This document shows, piece after piece, positions 7,934 through 8,525 of a stretch of DNA of 8,525 nt. The stretch is from Candidatus Cloacimonadota bacterium (GTDB taxonomy: Bacteria > Cloacimonadota > Cloacimonadia > JGIOTU-2), in assembly GCA_021160355.1 (NCBI GenBank), contig JAGHCS010000116.1, positions 1-8,525 on the forward strand. Reading direction: 5' to 3'. The number at the start of each line of letters is the position of its first letter. Position 1 is the stretch's first letter. Under the pieces are notes generated by a model. The model ran no database searches. It was not told the DNA's origin and saw nothing but the letters and a program-made list of their open reading frames with translations. A program made the translations under genes and the position numbers.

Positions 7934-8000
7934 GCGATGAACCTCCATCCGAATTATTTTTTCATTTGAACCAAAACTGGCAAACCGTCCGGGAGAGTGT

Positions 8001-8192
8001 CAAGAAAATATAAATTTTAGTTAATGTATCTTCAATAAATTAATAAGAATTTTAATAATGTAGTCTATGAAAATTAAATTTGACATATTATGATTAAATA
8101 TTTCGTTTTAACATTGTTCGGCAGGCAAAAATGAGAAGAATGGAAATATTTGAATTAGATGACCTTTATTAGCTTAAAGGCAGGGAGGACAT
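8001..8192. other. AT-rich divergent intergenic region
   Basis: This stretch separates the minus-strand leader from the plus-strand gene at 8193 and is markedly richer in A and T than its surroundings. It contains the minus-strand promoter at 8007-8035. A plus-strand TTGACA at 8080-8085 might be part of the promoter for the rightward gene, but no convincing -10 follows at normal spacing. I see no coding sequence, structural RNA or repeat in it. Confidence 0.45.
8007..8035 (-). promoter_or_regulatory. Sigma70-like promoter of the leader and exporter operon
   Basis: On the minus strand a -35 element TTGAAG (8035-8030, 4 of 6 consensus positions) is followed after exactly 17 bp by a -10 element TATATT (8012-8007, 5 of 6). 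This predicts a transcription start at an A near 8000, just before segment 1 of the attenuator. The placement agrees independently with the start of the structured leader. If the organism uses a Bacteroidetes-type sigma factor with a different consensus, the assignment weakens. Confidence 0.5.
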
Positions 8193-8525
8193 ATGAAAAA
8201 AATACTAACTTTTTTAATAACCATTTTGTTGTTATGTGCTTCATTGTGTATGGCAGGGTCATTAGAGAACCAAACACCCAATACTTTCTCACAACTCACT
8301 CCCCCTGAAATCGATGTCGAGCCGTATTCACTTACACTTGGCATGATTTCAGGCACAGCTGGCTCTGTTTCAGGTGAACTGCACATCTCTAATACGAACA
8401 CCGATCCACAGGCAGAAAATCTTGAATGGAATATTGAAATCCTCACTATGGATAGTCTGATTATTCTTACTACTTCCCCTGATAGCGGTTCTATTCCTCA
8501 CGGTCAAACACAAACTGTTATTGTA
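8193..8525 (+). CDS. Secreted protein with BACON-like Ig-fold segment (N-terminal 111 residues; 3' end cut)
   Basis: The ORF starts at ATG 8193, with GGGAGGAC ending 2 nt before it and GGAGG about 5 nt upstream, and is open to the right edge. Residues 1-21 form a signal peptide (MKKILTFLIT, then a Leu-rich core and LCMAG), so the mature protein is exported. There is a Cys at 19, but the residue before it is Leu, which does not fit a lipobox. Residues about 45-111 show the pattern of a BACON/ASPM-like immunoglobulin fold: LHISNTNT at 63-70, then LEWNIEI at 77-83 and SPDSGSIPHGQT at 95-106. Such domains occur in tandem in secreted adhesins, peptidases and surface proteins of FCB-group bacteria, and the catalytic or anchoring part probably lies beyond the window. 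It is transcribed away from the exporter operon, and a functional link is not evident. Confidence 0.75.
   Translation, partial: MKKILTFLITILLLCASLCMAGSLENQTPNTFSQLTPPEIDVEPYSLTLGMISGTAGSVSGELHISNTNTDPQAENLEWNIEILTMDSLIILTTSPDSGSIPHGQTQTVIV

Larger units (their letters stand above)
7784..8000 (-). promoter_or_regulatory. Transcription-attenuator leader RNA with a translated upstream ORF
   Basis: The leader spans from the predicted transcription start near 8000 to the terminator U-tract. Three segments are mutually complementary. Segment 1 is CGGACG (7991-7986) plus GUUUG (7985-7981). Segment 2 is CGUCCG (7852-7847) near the 3' end of the short ORF, with CAAAC (7861-7857) before it and AGGUU (7846-7842) after it. 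Segment 3 (7815-7805) is most of the terminator's 5' arm plus part of its loop. Pairing 1:2 gives 6+5 bp with a 4 nt bulge and leaves the terminator free. Pairing 2:3 gives ten pairs (one of them G-U) and one A-A mismatch, and would prevent termination. A ribosome finishing the short ORF would cover segment 2 and favour termination; one stalled earlier would leave it free. The mechanism is inferred; the complementarity is visible. Confidence 0.65.

Noticed and set aside
7954..7965. Mini-ORF MKK-stop in the leader upstream of the 32-codon ORF.
   Set aside because: It has no Shine-Dalgarno and only three codons, so there is nothing to distinguish it from chance.
7784..8000. Reading the minus-strand leader as a stand-alone 6S-like RNA (long-range stem closing about 150 nt, promoter and terminator at the ends).
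   Set aside because: The internal region lacks a clear 6S central bubble and long helices. A perfect Shine-Dalgarno with an ORF, plus a competing pairing with the terminator, is better explained by an attenuator. A covariance-model search would settle it.
8080..8085. Perfect TTGACA on the plus strand as the -35 of the secreted-protein gene.
   Set aside because: No acceptable -10 hexamer follows at 16-18 bp (the 17 bp position reads TCGTTT), and such hexamers are common by chance in AT-rich DNA.

Overview
The window is moderately AT-rich bacterial DNA. The two edge genes suggest a Gram-negative member of the FCB superphylum (Bacteroidetes/Cloacimonadota/Marinimicrobia-like). One is a DUF5916-type outer-membrane protein with an N-terminal CBM9-like domain. 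The other is a secreted protein with a BACON-like immunoglobulin-fold segment. This placement is an inference from protein families; nothing here fixes the genus.

Layout. Almost everything is on the minus strand and reads right to left: a regulatory leader (about 8035 to 7784), the degenerate-site half of a heterodimeric ABC exporter (7698-5833), its consensus-site partner (5797-3971), an ABC-F ribosome-associated ATPase (3962-2370), a very small lysine-rich protein (2348-2211), and a DUF5916/CBM9-like protein that runs off the left edge (2073-1). Gaps are 35, 8, 21 and 137 bp, so the first four genes look like one operon; the DUF5916 gene may or may not belong. One divergent plus-strand gene, for the secreted BACON-like protein, starts at 8193 and runs off the right edge.

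Main observation. The 300 bp upstream of the exporter are not empty. On the minus strand they hold, in order, a sigma70-like promoter (TTGAAG, 17 bp, TATATT), a short ORF of 32 codons with a perfect GGAGGT Shine-Dalgarno, and an intrinsic terminator (8 bp GC-rich stem, extendable to 10, with a U7 tract) 85 nt before the exporter start codon. A CGUCCG segment near the 3' end of the short ORF can pair either with a CGGACG at the 5' end of the leader or with the 5' arm of the terminator. In the second case the helix has ten pairs and one mismatch and would destroy the terminator. This is the design of a ribosome-mediated transcription attenuator. Known parallels are the bmrB leader of Bacillus subtilis bmrCD and the upstream ORFs of ABC-F resistance genes.

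How the genes may work together (inference). The two half-transporters carry the complementary asymmetry of heterodimeric multidrug exporters: Asp replaces the catalytic Glu in one, and the signature motif is altered in the other. An ABC-F protein that acts on the ribosome is encoded directly downstream. A leader that senses translation, a drug exporter and a ribosome-protection-type ATPase together suggest an inducible response to ribosome-targeting compounds in a lineage where this has not, to my knowledge, been described.
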